Source of the DNA: Pseudonocardia acidicola
GTDB lineage: Bacteria; Actinomycetota; Actinomycetes; Mycobacteriales; Pseudonocardiaceae
DNA: 64,000 nucleotides
Reading direction: 5' to 3'
Assembly (NCBI RefSeq): GCF_012911935.1
Contig: NZ_JAAXLA010000013.1
Location: forward strand, 1 to 64,000
In this document: piece by piece, positions 8,953-21,240 of the stretch
How the letters are laid out: each line of letters opens with the position of its first letter
Position numbering within the stretch: position 1 is the first letter of the stretch
Program-made: the position numbers and the translations under genes
Notes under the pieces: model-generated
Databases searched by the model: none
Seen by the model: the letters and a program-made list of their open reading frames with translations, nothing else
What the model was told of the DNA's origin: nothing

Positions 8953-11900
8953 GACCGCTCGACCCCCGGCTGCTGCGGCACGCCCGGGCGACCCGGACCT
9001 TCATCATCGTCTGCGCCGGCATCGCCGTCGCGACCGCGCTGCTGGTGCTGGTGCAGGCGCAGTTGCTCTCGGCCGGCATCGAGCGCGCGTTCCTCGGTGG
9101 TGCCGGGCTCGCCGAGCTGAGCCCGCTGCTCATCGGGCTGCTCGTCGTGGTCGCCGGCCGGGCCGCGCTCGCCTGGGCCGGGGAGGCCTCGGCACACCGC
9201 GCCGCGGCCGACGTGATCCGTCAGCTGCGCACCCGGCTCGTGGGGCACGTGCTGGCCCTGGGACCGCGCCGGCGCACCCTGCCACCGGGCGGGGAGCTGG
9301 CCACGCTGGCCACCCGCGGACTCGACGGGCTGGAGGGCTACTTCAGTCGCTACCTGCCGACGCTGCTCGTCGCCGCGGTGGTACCGGCGGTGGTGGCCGG
9401 CCGGATCCTGTTCGCCGACTGGCTCTCCGGGCTGATCATCGGGCTCACCGTGCCACTCATCCCGATCTTCATGATTCTCATCGGGCTGCACACCGAGCGC
9501 TCCACCCGCCGGCAGTGGCGCACCCTCGCCGTGCTCGGCCACCACTTCCTCGACCTGGTCGCCGGGCTCGATGTCCTCGTGGCGTTCGGCCGGGCCCGGC
9601 GGCAGACCGAGCGGCTGCGGGCGCTCGCGGAGAACCATCGGCAGGCGACCATGCGCACCCTGCGGGTGGCCTTCCTCTCCGCGCTCACCCTCGAGTTGCT
9701 CGCCACCCTCTCGGTCGCGCTGGTCGCGGTGTCGATCGGGCTGCGGCTGGTGGAGGGCAGGCTCGATCTCGGTACCGCGCTGCTCGTGCTGGTCCTCGCC
9801 CCGGAGGTCTACCTGCCGCTGCGCGCGGTCGGCGCCCGGTTCCACGACTCCGCCGAGGGCCTCGCCGCCGCTGCCGAGGTGTTCGCCGTGCTGGAGACCC
9901 CGGACCGCGTGCGCCCGGCCACGGCGGGCCCGCCCGATCCGTCCCGCGTCCCGGTCCGGCTGCGCGAAGTCCGCGTCGACGGCCGCGGCGGGCCGGTGCT
10001 CGACGGCCTCGATCTGGTGCTGACACCCGGCACCGTGCTGGGTCTGCGGGGCCCCAGCGGCTGCGGCAAGTCCACGGTGCTCGATCTGCTGCTCGGGCTG
10101 CGGACACCGGACGCCGGCCAGGTCACCGTGGGTGCGACCGACCTCGCCGACGTCGACCGGGCCGCGTGGCTGAGCCGGATCGCCTGGGTTCCGCAACGGC
10201 CGGTGCTGCTGGCCGGCACGGTCGCGGACAACATCCGGCTCGCCGACCCCACCGCCGACCCGGCCCGGGTCCGCGACGCCGCCCGGGCGGCCGCGCTGGA
10301 CGTCGCACTCGAGACATCCCTCGGGGAGGACGGGGCCGGGCTGTCCACCGGCCAGCGCCGCCGGGTGGCACTCGCCCGCGCCGTCCTCGCCGACCGGCCG
10401 TTGCTGCTGCTCGACGAACCGACCGAGGGCGTCGACGCCGACACCGAGGCCGCGATCCTCTCCGCGCTGCCCGCCGTCACCGCCGGACGCACCACCGTGC
10501 TCGTCAGCCACCGGCCCGAGGTCCTCGCCCGCTGCGACCGGGTGATCGATCTCGCCGACCGCACCGGTTCCACCGCCGACGCGGCCCCCATGACCACGAC
10601 CGCGACCGGGGTGGTGGTCCCGTGGTCTCGGTCGGCCCCCGGGGACCGGGTGGCGGCGGGCCCGCCACCCGGTCCCCCCGAACCCGCCGGCCCTGCGGGT
10701 GCCCTGCGCCGGACACTCACCGCCGCCCGGGCCCAGTGGTGGCGGCTCGCGCTCGCGGTCCTGCTCGGCAGCGCCGCTCTCGGCTGCGGCGTCGCGCTGA
10801 CCGCCACCTCGGCCTGGCTGATCTCCACCGCCGCGCTGCACCCACCGGTGCTGACCCTGATGGTCGCCATCGTCGCGGTCCGCGCGTTCGGGATCGGCAA
10901 GGGCGTGCTGCGCTACGCCGAACGACTGGTGTCCCACGACGCCGCGTTGCGCACCGCCAGCGCACTGCGGGTACGGGTCTGGGAGGCGCTGGTCCGGCTC
11001 GGTCCGGCGGCCACCGCCCGGCTGCGCCGCGGCGAACTGCTGGCCCGCCTCGTCGGCGACGTCGACGCCCAGCAGGACGTGCTGGTCCGCACCGTGCTGC
11101 CCGCCGCGTCGGCGGCTGTCGTGGGCCTCGGCGTGAGCGTCGGGCTCGGGTTGCTGCTGCCCGCCGCCGGGGTGGCGACGGCACTCGGCCTGGTCGTCGC
11201 GGGGATCGGCGCACCGGCGCTCGCCGTATGGGCGGCCCGCCGGACCGAGCGGACCACCGCCGCGGCCCGCGGAGAGGTGCTCGCCCGCACCGTCGAACTG
11301 CTCGACGCGGCCCCGGACCTGCTCGCCTTCGGCGCCGACACCCGCTACCGCGACGGGCTCACCGCCGCCGACGGCCACCTCGGCGGGCTGCTGCGGCGGG
11401 CGGCCACCGCCCGTGGGCTCGGCGCCGGCGTGGGTGTGCTCGCCGTGGGCGTCACCTCGGTGGCCACCACCGCGCTCGGCGTCGCCGCCCTCCGGGCGGG
11501 CCTGCTGCCCGGTCCGGCCCTCGCCGTGCTCGCCCTGACCCCGCTCGCCACCGCTGACGTCGTCGTCGGCCTGCCCGACGCCGCGCTGCGGTTGATCGGG
11601 GCCCGCCCGGCAGCCCGGCGGCTCGCAGAGCTGGAACGACGGCCCGCCCCCGTCCGGGAACCCGCCGTCCCCGCCGGTGTGGCCCCGCCGGCCGCACTCG
11701 CCGCACACGACCTCGCGGTGCGCTGGCCCGGGGCCGCCAGCGACGCCGTGCAGCACGTGGACCTGCAGCTGGGCGGGAGCCGGCGGATCGCACTGACCGG
11801 ACCGTCCGGGGCCGGGAAGTCGACGGTCGTCGCGGCGCTGCTGCGCACCCTCGATCCCAGCGCCGGCCGGCTGCTCGCCGACGGCCGCGACGTCCACGAC

Positions 11901-12383
11901 CTCACCGGCGACGAACTGCGCCGCGGCATCGCCTGGTGTGGCCCGCACACCCATTTGTTCGACAGCACACTGCGGGCGAACCTGCAGCTCGCCGCGCCGC
12001 ACGCCGGCGACGCCGAGCTCATCGCGGCGCTGCACCGGACCCGGCTCGGCGATTGGCTGGCCCGGCTACCCGACGGCCTGGACACCAGGATCGGGGAGCA
12101 CGGCGGCACGGTCTCCGGCGGCGAGCGCCAGCGCATCGGGGTGGCCCGCGCGCTGCTCGCGGACCGGCCGATCATGCTGTTCGACGAGCCCACAGCCCAT
12201 CTCGACGCGGCCACCGGCGACGCGCTGGCCGCCGAACTGCTCGCAGCCACGGCCGGGCGGACCGCGCTCGTCGTCACCCACCGGCCGGAGCAGACCCCCG
12301 GGTTGCCGCAGGTCCGGCTCGGCCACGCCCGCCCGGCGGCTGCCCGGCCGCCCGGCCCCGTCCTCCAGCTGTCCGGCAGCTGA
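8949..12383 (+). CDS. cydDC: Fused CydD-CydC ABC exporter
   Basis: A 1144-residue fusion of the two half-transporters needed for bd oxidase assembly; known CydDC exports thiols to the outer side of the membrane. The CydD half has helices to about residue 300, Walker A GPSGCGKST (368-376), signature LSTGQRRR (465) and Walker B LLLLDEPTEG. A Pro/Gly-rich linker leads to the CydC half with helices (about 595-870), Walker A GPSGAGKST (951-959), signature VSGGERQR (1055) and Walker B IMLFDEPTAH. The start at 8949 is set by the ATGA overlap with cydB. In E. coli the two halves are separate genes; fusion is common in actinomycetes. Confidence 0.94.
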
Positions 12384-12453
12384 GTGCCGGAGCCGACCCG
12401 GCCCGGGCCCAATGCCTCTGCCGTGGTCATCGGCGGGCCGTGAGGCTCTGCTC

Positions 12454-12467
12454 AGGACGACGGTACC
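12454..12467. promoter_or_regulatory. Weak DosR-like site upstream of flavin-fold gene
   Basis: AGGACGACGGTACC keeps GGAC and the G-T..CC of the other half but deviates at several positions. It is included because it ends 57 bp before the start at 12524, the same spacing as the better sites in this window. Confidence 0.28.
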
Positions 12468-12523
12468 GACCAGGGGGTGTGAAACCCGCTCCCGGCATCG
12501 GTCAGTGATCGAGAGGTGGCGGC

Positions 12524-12973
12524 ATGGGCGGCTTCGAGACGTTGACCCCGGAAGAGTGCTTGCGTCTGCTCGCCCGCTCCACGATTGGGCGCCTCGGTGT
12601 CATGGTCGGCCGCTATCCCCTCATCTTCCCCGTCAATTACGCGCTCGACGACAACCTCGTCACGTTCCGCACGAGTCCCGGGACGAAGTTCGACGCATCG
12701 CAGTATGCGAACGTCTCGTTCCAGGCCGATCAGATCGAATCCTCCGGGGACGCGGCGTGGAGCGTTCTGGTGCTCGGCACGGTCTCGGTTCCCGACACCG
12801 ATGATCCAGATGAGGTGGCTCGCCTGGAGCGGCTGGGAATCACCCCGATCGCCCCGGGCGACAAACCCCTGTGGGTTCAGGTCCTCCCCGAACACATCAC
12901 CGGGCGCCGGGTCGGCGCGGACGGGATCCGATTCGCGTTCGACCCTCGCGGTTACCTCGGCCTGTACTACTGA
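12524..12973 (+). CDS. Pyridoxamine 5'-phosphate oxidase-fold protein (flavin/F420 type)
   Basis: A 149-residue split-barrel protein. Typical marks are the N-terminal ECLRLLARSTIGRLGVMVG, PVNYALDDNLVTFRT and the central strand SFQADQI, then VLGTVSV. This subgroup (Rv3129-like small flavin-fold proteins) binds FMN, F420 or haem rather than making pyridoxal phosphate, and several mycobacterial members belong to the DosR regulon. A GAGAGGTGG ribosome site precedes ATG 12524. It is 140 bp after cydDC and converges with the CBS-BON gene. It is similar in kind to the gene at 62590. Confidence 0.85.
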   Translation: MGGFETLTPEECLRLLARSTIGRLGVMVGRYPLIFPVNYALDDNLVTFRTSPGTKFDASQYANVSFQADQIESSGDAAWSVLVLGTVSVPDTDDPDEVARLERLGITPIAPGDKPLWVQVLPEHITGRRVGADGIRFAFDPRGYLGLYY

Positions 12974-12996
12974 ACGATCTCCGGCCGGGGCGCGGC

Positions 12997-13608
12997 TCAG
13001 CCTCGAGCGGCCGCCACGGAATCGGCGAAGTGGACGCAGGTGACCCCGATGACCGCCTCGGCGATCAGCTGGGCGGTGCGCCGCTCGACCGGGTCGCGCT
13101 CCTCTCCGGTCAGGGTGACCTCGCCGTCGGACACCGCGACCGCCCAGTGGTCGGGCCCGGCGTAACACCCCAGCCGACGGGTGACATCGGCGGCGATGAG
13201 CGCATCGTCGCGGGCCAGCGCCCGGACCAGGTCGCGGTAGGTGACCACGCCGACCACGGTGCCGTCGTCGACGACCGGCACCGCGCGGACTCCGGCCAGC
13301 CGCAGCACGGTGACCAGGTCGGCGACGCCCTCCTGCGGGTGCGCGACGAGCACGTCGGTGTGCATGACGTCGCCGACGGTCTTCGCGGGGTCGTGCACCG
13401 AGGGGCGGGGCCCCGGGATCCGGGGGTCCGGCGGGAACCGGTCGGCCAGCAGGTCCGGCTCGCCGACCAGCCCGACGAGGCCGCCGTCGGCGTCGACCAC
13501 CGGCAGGCAGGTGAATGCGTTCTCGGCCAGTGTCAGCGCCGCCTGCTTCACCGGTGTACCGGGTGCCACGACCACCGCGGGACTGGACATGACCTCACGC
13601 ACGCGCAT
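12997..13608 (-). CDS. CBS-CBS-BON domain protein
   Basis: A 203-residue soluble protein. The first CBS domain covers residues 1-60 (MRVREVMSSPAVVVAPGTPV), the second about 75-130 (TVGDVMHTDVLVAHPQEGV, VVGVVTYRDLV), and a BON domain about 137-195 (VAVSDGEVTLTGEERDPVER). CBS pairs sense adenine nucleotides, and BON domains are linked to membranes or envelopes. Such actinobacterial proteins resemble the hypoxic-response proteins of mycobacteria in their CBS half. It lies between the flavin-fold gene and narK. A 15-bp GGGAC-N5-GGCCC element sits 113 bp upstream, but its spacing differs from the DosR form. Confidence 0.88.
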   Translation of the reverse strand: MRVREVMSSPAVVVAPGTPVKQAALTLAENAFTCLPVVDADGGLVGLVGEPDLLADRFPPDPRIPGPRPSVHDPAKTVGDVMHTDVLVAHPQEGVADLVTVLRLAGVRAVPVVDDGTVVGVVTYRDLVRALARDDALIAADVTRRLGCYAGPDHWAVAVSDGEVTLTGEERDPVERRTAQLIAEAVIGVTCVHFADSVAAARG

Positions 13609-13745
13609 CGACGTCCTCCTGTACTTGCTGCCGGCTCGACGCTACGAGCGCCGGGCGGGGCAGGCAGGAGCCCTCCGGCCCCGATGCACGGGGCTTCCGC
13701 CACCGTGGCCCCGGGGAACAGGGACCGGACGGCCCGGCGGGCTCA

Positions 13746-14987
13746 TCAGCCGGCGGCCGCCGGCACCTGCTCGGCTCGGCGGCGCACGACCGACGCGGTG
13801 AACAGGCCCGCCGCCGTGGCCGTGGCCACCAGCAGGAGGAACCCGAGCGTGTAGTCACCCCGCACGCCGTAGGCGAGGCCCATGACCAGCGGTGGGAAGA
13901 AGCCACCGAGCCCACCCGCGGCACCGACCACTCCGGTCACGGCCCCGACCCGCTCGGGCACCACCAACCGGGCGACGAGCGCGAAGACCGCGCCGGTGCC
14001 GACACCGAGTGCGGCGGCCATACCGAGGAAGGCCAGCGTCGCGACCGGGATCAGCGGGAACCCGAATGCAACCACCAGGGCCGGTAGCGCGACCGCGCCG
14101 TACGCGATGACCAGGACCGCGACCGGCTGGAAACGGTCGGACAGCCAGCCCCCGACGGGTCGCATGGCGACGGCGAGGATGACGAAGCCGGCGGTCCGCA
14201 GTGCCGCGTCGCTGCGATCGAGGTGATAGGCGTTGGTCAGGTAGGTGGGCAGGTACACGCTGAACGCCACGAAGCCGCCGAACGCCACGGCGTAGAGGAA
14301 CGACAGCGCCCACGTCACCGGCATGCTCAGCGACGTCGCGAGCCGGTTCAGCATGCTCCCCGGAGCGACGGGCCGGTCGGGCCGGTCACGCAGCAGCAGG
14401 TAGGCGGCCGCGGCGTAGATCACGAGGACCGCCGCGACCAGGTCGAACGGGAAGCTGGGTCCGATCGCCCTCGCCAGCTGCACGGTGGAGAACGCCGAGA
14501 TCGCCGTGCCACCCATGCCCACACCGAAGATGCCCAGGGCCAGCCCGCGCCGGTGCGGCGGGAACCAGGAGTTCACGAACGGGATGCCGATGGCGAACGT
14601 GGTGCCACCCAGGCCGAGGAAGAAGCCGCCGGCGAGGTAGCCGGCCAGCGAGTCGGCGAGGTGACCGAGGTAGAGCACCGGCAGGACGGTCAGCAGCGCG
14701 ACGGCCGGGAACATCCGGCGGGCACCCAGCCGGTCGGTGAGTGCGCCGACCGGGATCCGGCCCAGCGACCCGACGATGACCGGCACCGCCACCAGCAGCG
14801 ACTGCTGAACCGAGGTGAGCGCCAGTTGCTCGCGCAGGGTCGCGCCCAGCGGTGACAGCAGCGCCCAGGCCCAGAAGGTCACCGCGAAGCCGAGCGTGGC
14901 CATGGCGAGCATCGCCGCCGCGCGCGGCTGCGACGGCACCGACGGCGCGGCGATCGGTGGTGTCCCCTTCGCGGCTGGTCTGGTCAC
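13746..14987 (-). CDS. narK: NarK-type nitrate/nitrite MFS transporter
   Basis: A 413-residue, 12-helix major facilitator. The nitrate porter signature is present in LGGTTFAIGIPFVNSWFPP and GVGTGAVFALVARLVVPER, followed by the Gly-rich VVGAAGGLGGFFPPLVMG. GTG 14987 is preferred because GAGGAG precedes it; longer frames upstream add only low-complexity residues. It is divergent from narG, 181 bp away, so it should supply nitrate to, or remove nitrite from, NarGHJI. Transport direction cannot be told from sequence. Confidence 0.92.
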   Translation of the reverse strand: MTRPAAKGTPPIAAPSVPSQPRAAAMLAMATLGFAVTFWAWALLSPLGATLREQLALTSVQQSLLVAVPVIVGSLGRIPVGALTDRLGARRMFPAVALLTVLPVLYLGHLADSLAGYLAGGFFLGLGGTTFAIGIPFVNSWFPPHRRGLALGIFGVGMGGTAISAFSTVQLARAIGPSFPFDLVAAVLVIYAAAAYLLLRDRPDRPVAPGSMLNRLATSLSMPVTWALSFLYAVAFGGFVAFSVYLPTYLTNAYHLDRSDAALRTAGFVILAVAMRPVGGWLSDRFQPVAVLVIAYGAVALPALVVAFGFPLIPVATLAFLGMAAALGVGTGAVFALVARLVVPERVGAVTGVVGAAGGLGGFFPPLVMGLAYGVRGDYTLGFLLLVATATAAGLFTASVVRRRAEQVPAAAG

Positions 14988-15092
14988 GATGCTTCTCCTC
15001 TTCTGCCCGTATGACGCTGCGCATTTCCGTTCGCCGTCCACGGTCGTGCGCCCGGGTATGTGATCGGCAGAGACCTTTCGTTTCCCTTCCGC

Positions 15093-15106
15093 GGGACCTT
15101 CGACAT
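15093..15106. promoter_or_regulatory. DosR-like half-palindrome between narK and narG
   Basis: GGGACCTTCGACAT shares its first ten bases with the perfect site at 26780 (GGGACCTTCGTCCC) but has a poor right half. It ends 63 bp before the narG start, matching the spacing seen for other sites. Confidence 0.38.
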
Positions 15107-15168
15107 TGCTCTGCCCGGATCCGAATGCCAGGGTCGGTGAGGGCGGTCTGCTGCGAAAGGACGCGGCC

Positions 15169-18100
15169 ATGGCTCTCGACGCGGAGACAGGCGATGGGCG
15201 GGCAGCCGCTCCACGGAGCGCGACCGACGGACCTGCCGCCGATGCGCTGCTGCGGACCGGGCGGTTCTTCACCCGCCGGGAGACCTCGGACGATCTGCGT
15301 GCGGTGTTCCGCGAGGGCGGCCGCGAGGGCGACGTGTTCTACCGGGACCGGTGGAGCCACGACAAGGTGGTGCGCTCCACGCACGGGGTGAACTGCACGG
15401 GCTCGTGCTCGTGGAAGGTCTACGTCAAGGACGGCATCATCACCTGGGAGACCCAGCAGACCGACTACCCGTCGGTCGGGCCGGACTCCCCGGAGTACGA
15501 GCCACGCGGCTGCCCGCGGGGTGCGGCTTTCTCCTGGTACACCTACTCCCCCACCCGGGTGCGCTATCCCTACGCCCGCGGCGTCCTGGTCGCGATGTAC
15601 CGCGAGGCGAAATCCCGGCTCGGCGATCCGGTGGCTGCGTGGGCCGAGGTCACCGGCGATGCGGACAAGCGCCGCCGCTACCAGTCCGCGCGCGGCAAGG
15701 GCGGGCACGTGCGGGTGTCCTGGGACGAGGCCGTGGAGATCGTGGCGGCCGCGCACGTGCACACGATCAAGACCTACGGCCCGGACCGGATCGCGGGCTT
15801 CTCCCCGATCCCGGCCATGTCGATGGTCAGCCACGCGGCGGGCTCGCGGTTCATCGCGCTGATCGGCGGCGCGATGACGTCGTTCTACGACTGGTACGCC
15901 GACCTGCCGGTGGCCTCGCCGCAGGTGTTCGGCGACCAGACCGACGTCCCGGAGTCCGGGGACTGGTGGAACGCCACCTACCTGCTGATGTGGGGCTCCA
16001 ACGTCCCGGTCACCCGCACGCCTGACGCGCACTGGATGGCCGAGGCGCGCTACAAGGGGCAGAAGGTCGTCGTCGTCTCGCCCGACTACGCCGACAACAC
16101 CAAGTTCGCCGACACCTGGCTGCCCGCGCAGCCGGGCACCGACGGGGCGCTGGCCATGGCCATGGGCCACGTCATGCTGAAGGAGTTCTTCGTCGACCGG
16201 CGGGTGCCGTTCTTCGTCGACTACGTGCAGCGCTTCACCGACCTGCCGTTCCTCGTGACGCTCGAGGAACGCGACGGCGGGCACGTGCCCGGGAAGTTCC
16301 TCACCGCCGCCGATCTCGGCGACACCGGTGAGGGCGCGGCCTGGAAGACCGCGCTGCTCGACGGGCGCACCGGCGAGCCGGTCGTGCCGAACGGCTCACT
16401 GGGGTTCCGCTACACCGAGTCCGGCGCCGGGCGGTGGAACCTCGACCTGGGTGACGTCGCCCCGCAGCTCACCGTGCTCGGCGGCGAGACCACGGAGGTG
16501 CTGCTGCCCCGCTTCGACGCGCTCGACGGCACCGGCGGGGTGCTGCGCCGCGGTGTGCCGGTGCGCCGGATCGGCGGGCGGCTGGTCACCACGGTGTTCG
16601 ACCTGATGCTCGCCCAGTACGGCGTCCACCGTGACGGGCTGCCCGGCCGGTGGCCCACCGGCTACGGCGACCCGGCCGAGCCGTACACCCCGGCCTGGCA
16701 GGAGGCGATCACGTCGGTGCCGGCCGGGCAGGTCGTCCGGGTGGCCCGAGAGATGGCCGCCAACGCCGAGGAGTCGCACGGCCGCACCATGATCATCATG
16801 GGGGCGGGCATCTGCCAGTGGTTCCACGGTGACGCCACTTACCGCGCGGTACTCGCGCTGCTCCTGCTCACCGGGTCGATGGGCCGCAACGGCGGCGGCT
16901 GGGCGCACTACGTCGGTCAGGAGAAGTGCCGGCCGGTCACCGGCTGGGCGACGATGGCGATGGCCACCGACTGGCAGCGCCCGCCGCGGCAGATGATCGG
17001 GACGGCGTACTGGTACACCCACACCGACCAGTGGCGCTACGACGGCTACCGCGCCGACGCGCTCACCTCCCCGCTGGCGCAGGGCCGGCTCGCAGGCATG
17101 CACACCATGGACACCATCGCGCTGTCCGCGCGGCTGGGTTGGATGCCGTCCTATCCGCAGTTCGACCGCAACCCGCTCGACGTGGCCGACGAGGCCGCCG
17201 CCGCGGGCCAGGAGGTCCCGGCCCACGTCGTCGCCCAGCTGCGCGAGGAGAAGCTGAGGTTCGCGATCGAGGATCCGGACGCGCCGCAGAACTGGCCGCG
17301 GTGTCTCACCCTGTGGCGGGCGAACCTGCTCGGCTCCTCGGCCAAGGGCGACGAGTACTTCCTCAAGCACCTGCTCGGCACGCACAACAACCTGATGGCC
17401 GAGCAGGCCCCGGCCGAGCGCCGGCCCCGCGACGTCACCTGGCGCGACGGCGACCCGCCGCAGGGCAAGCTCGACCTGCTGCTGTCGCTGGACTTCCGGA
17501 TGACGAGCTCGACGCTGCTCTCCGACATCGTCCTGCCGGCAGCGACCTGGTACGAGAAGCACGACCTGAACACCACGGACATGCATCCGTTCGTGCACGC
17601 GTTCAACCCGGCGATCGACCCGCCGTTCGAGTCCCGGACCGACTTCGACGCCTTCGCCGCCATCGCCCGCCGGTTCAGCGAGCTCGCCCGCACCCACCTC
17701 GGGGTGCGCCGCGACGTCGTCGCCGTGCCGCTGCAGCACGACACACCGGGCGAGACCGCGCAGCCGGGCGGCCGCGTCCTGGACTGGCGCGCCGGTGAGG
17801 TCGAACCGGACCCCGGTCGCACGATGCCGAACTTCGTCGTCGTCGAGCGCGACTACCCGGCCGTCGCCGACAAGATGGCCGCCGTCGGACCGCTGCTCGA
17901 CCGGCTCGGAATGACGACGAAGGGGATCACCTACCAGCCGGACGAGGAGATCGCCTACCTGGCGGCGAAGAACGGGGTGATGTTCGGCGGAGCCGGGGAC
18001 GGCCGCCCGGCGATCGACACCGACGCGAAGATGGCCGAGGCCATCCTCGCGCTGTCGGCGACGACGAACGGTCGGCTCGCCGTGCAGGGATTCCGGCAGC

Positions 18101-18891
18101 TGGAGCGGCGCACCGGCACCAAGCTGGTCGATCTCGCCGAGGGCAGCGAGGACAAGCGCGTCGGGTTCGCCGACACCCAGGCCCGGCCGGTACCGGTGAT
18201 CACCAGCCCGGAGTGGTCGGGCAGCGAGACCGGCGGGCGCCGGTATGCCCCGTTCACGGTCAACGTCGAGCGTGACAAGCCCTGGCACACCCTCACCGGG
18301 CGGATGCACTTCCTGCTCGACCACGACTGGATGCACGAGATGGGCGAGACGCTGCCGATCTACCGCGTCCCGCTGGACATGCACCGGCTGTTCGGCGAAC
18401 CCCGCCCCGGCGAGCGCCCCGAGGACGGCGCCTCGGTGACGGTCCGCTACCTGACACCGCACTCGAAGTGGTCGATCCACTCGGAGTACCAGGACAACCT
18501 GTTCATGCTGTCGCTGTCCCGCGGCGGCCCCACGGTGTGGATGAGCGAGGCCGACGCCGCGGCGATCGGGGTGCGCGACAACGACTGGGTCGAGGCGGTG
18601 AACCGCAACGGCGTCCTGGTCGCGCGGGCGATCGTCACGCACCGCCTGCCGGCCGGGACGGTGTTCGTCTACCACGCGCAGGAGCGGGTGGTAGACGTAC
18701 CGAAGTCGGAGGCGACCGGCCGCCGCGGCGGCATCCACAACTCGCTGACCCGGATCCTGGTCAAGCCGACCCATCTCATCGGCGGCTACGCCCAGCTGTC
18801 CTTCGCGTTCAACTATCTCGGGCCGACGGGGAACCAGCGCGACGAGGTCACCGTCGTCCGGCGCCGTACGAGCCAGAAGGTCGAGTACTGA
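15169..18891 (+). CDS. narG: Respiratory nitrate reductase alpha subunit
   Basis: The 1240-residue catalytic subunit reduces nitrate to nitrite at a bis-MGD molybdenum centre. The FS0 cluster ligands His72, Cys76, Cys80 and Cys115 are present (STHGVNCTGSC, RGCPRG). The segment FYDWYADLP with Asp241 and WGSNVPVTRTPDAHW belong to the cofactor site; the C-terminal domain holds HSEYQDN and the last MGD-binding region. Length equals the family norm. The ATG at 15169 follows AAAGGA. It heads the tightly spaced narGHJI operon. No twin-arginine leader is seen, consistent with a cytoplasm-facing enzyme. Confidence 0.97.
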   Translation: MALDAETGDGRAAAPRSATDGPAADALLRTGRFFTRRETSDDLRAVFREGGREGDVFYRDRWSHDKVVRSTHGVNCTGSCSWKVYVKDGIITWETQQTDYPSVGPDSPEYEPRGCPRGAAFSWYTYSPTRVRYPYARGVLVAMYREAKSRLGDPVAAWAEVTGDADKRRRYQSARGKGGHVRVSWDEAVEIVAAAHVHTIKTYGPDRIAGFSPIPAMSMVSHAAGSRFIALIGGAMTSFYDWYADLPVASPQVFGDQTDVPESGDWWNATYLLMWGSNVPVTRTPDAHWMAEARYKGQKVVVVSPDYADNTKFADTWLPAQPGTDGALAMAMGHVMLKEFFVDRRVPFFVDYVQRFTDLPFLVTLEERDGGHVPGKFLTAADLGDTGEGAAWKTALLDGRTGEPVVPNGSLGFRYTESGAGRWNLDLGDVAPQLTVLGGETTEVLLPRFDALDGTGGVLRRGVPVRRIGGRLVTTVFDLMLAQYGVHRDGLPGRWPTGYGDPAEPYTPAWQEAITSVPAGQVVRVAREMAANAEESHGRTMIIMGAGICQWFHGDATYRAVLALLLLTGSMGRNGGGWAHYVGQEKCRPVTGWATMAMATDWQRPPRQMIGTAYWYTHTDQWRYDGYRADALTSPLAQGRLAGMHTMDTIALSARLGWMPSYPQFDRNPLDVADEAAAAGQEVPAHVVAQLREEKLRFAIEDPDAPQNWPRCLTLWRANLLGSSAKGDEYFLKHLLGTHNNLMAEQAPAERRPRDVTWRDGDPPQGKLDLLLSLDFRMTSSTLLSDIVLPAATWYEKHDLNTTDMHPFVHAFNPAIDPPFESRTDFDAFAAIARRFSELARTHLGVRRDVVAVPLQHDTPGETAQPGGRVLDWRAGEVEPDPGRTMPNFVVVERDYPAVADKMAAVGPLLDRLGMTTKGITYQPDEEIAYLAAKNGVMFGGAGDGRPAIDTDAKMAEAILALSATTNGRLAVQGFRQLERRTGTKLVDLAEGSEDKRVGFADTQARPVPVITSPEWSGSETGGRRYAPFTVNVERDKPWHTLTGRMHFLLDHDWMHEMGETLPIYRVPLDMHRLFGEPRPGERPEDGASVTVRYLTPHSKWSIHSEYQDNLFMLSLSRGGPTVWMSEADAAAIGVRDNDWVEAVNRNGVLVARAIVTHRLPAGTVFVYHAQERVVDVPKSEATGRRGGIHNSLTRILVKPTHLIGGYAQLSFAFNYLGPTGNQRDEVTVVRRRTSQKVEY

Positions 18892-18892
18892 C

Positions 18893-20604
<1,712 letters not shown>

Positions 20605-20608
<4 letters not shown>

Positions 20609-21240
20609 ACGACGGCCGGCAAGCCCGCAGGACCGTGCTGCAGGCGGCCTCGGTGTGCCTGCAGTACCCCGACGACGTCGTGCTGGCGACGCTCCCGCTC
20701 GTCCGGGACGCGGTCGAGGCACTGCCCGAGGCCAGACCACGGGAACGGCTGGGCGCCTTCCTCGACTCCGCCGCGGCCACCCCGTCCGGCGAGCTGGCGC
20801 AGCACTACGTCGAGGTGTTCGACACCCGGCGGCGTTGTTGCCTGTACCTGACCTGGTGGACCGACGGCGAGACCCGGCGCCGGGGCGGTGCGCTCGCCGC
20901 GCTTAAGGCTCGCTACCGGGCCGCCGGGGCCGAGCTCGAGAGCAGCGAGCTGCCCGACTTCCTGCCGGTGGTACTCGAGTTCGCCGCCACCGCCGACCTC
21001 GCCGACGGGCTTGCCCTGCTGCAGGAGAACCGGGCGGGCATCGAGTTGCTGCGCCTGGCGCTGCTCGACGTGGGCACCCCGTACGCGGCGCCCGTCGAGG
21101 CGGTCTGCGCGCTGCTGCCGGGACCGTCGCCGGCCGATGTCGCCACGGCGAAGGCGATTGCACGCAGCGGCCCGCCGCGGGAGCAGGTCGGACTGGAGCT
21201 CGCGCCGTTCTCACCGGCGCCGACCGGAGGGCACCGATGA
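20605..21240 (+). CDS. narJ: Nitrate reductase assembly chaperone
   Basis: A 211-residue helical TorD/NarJ-type chaperone that holds apo-NarG while molybdenum cofactor and FS0 are inserted. The signature LAQHYVEVFDTRRRCCLYLTWWTDG is typical of NarJ, as is the following YRAAGAELESSELPDFLPVVLEF. ATGA overlaps on both sides couple it to narH and narI. It is not part of the mature enzyme. Confidence 0.94.
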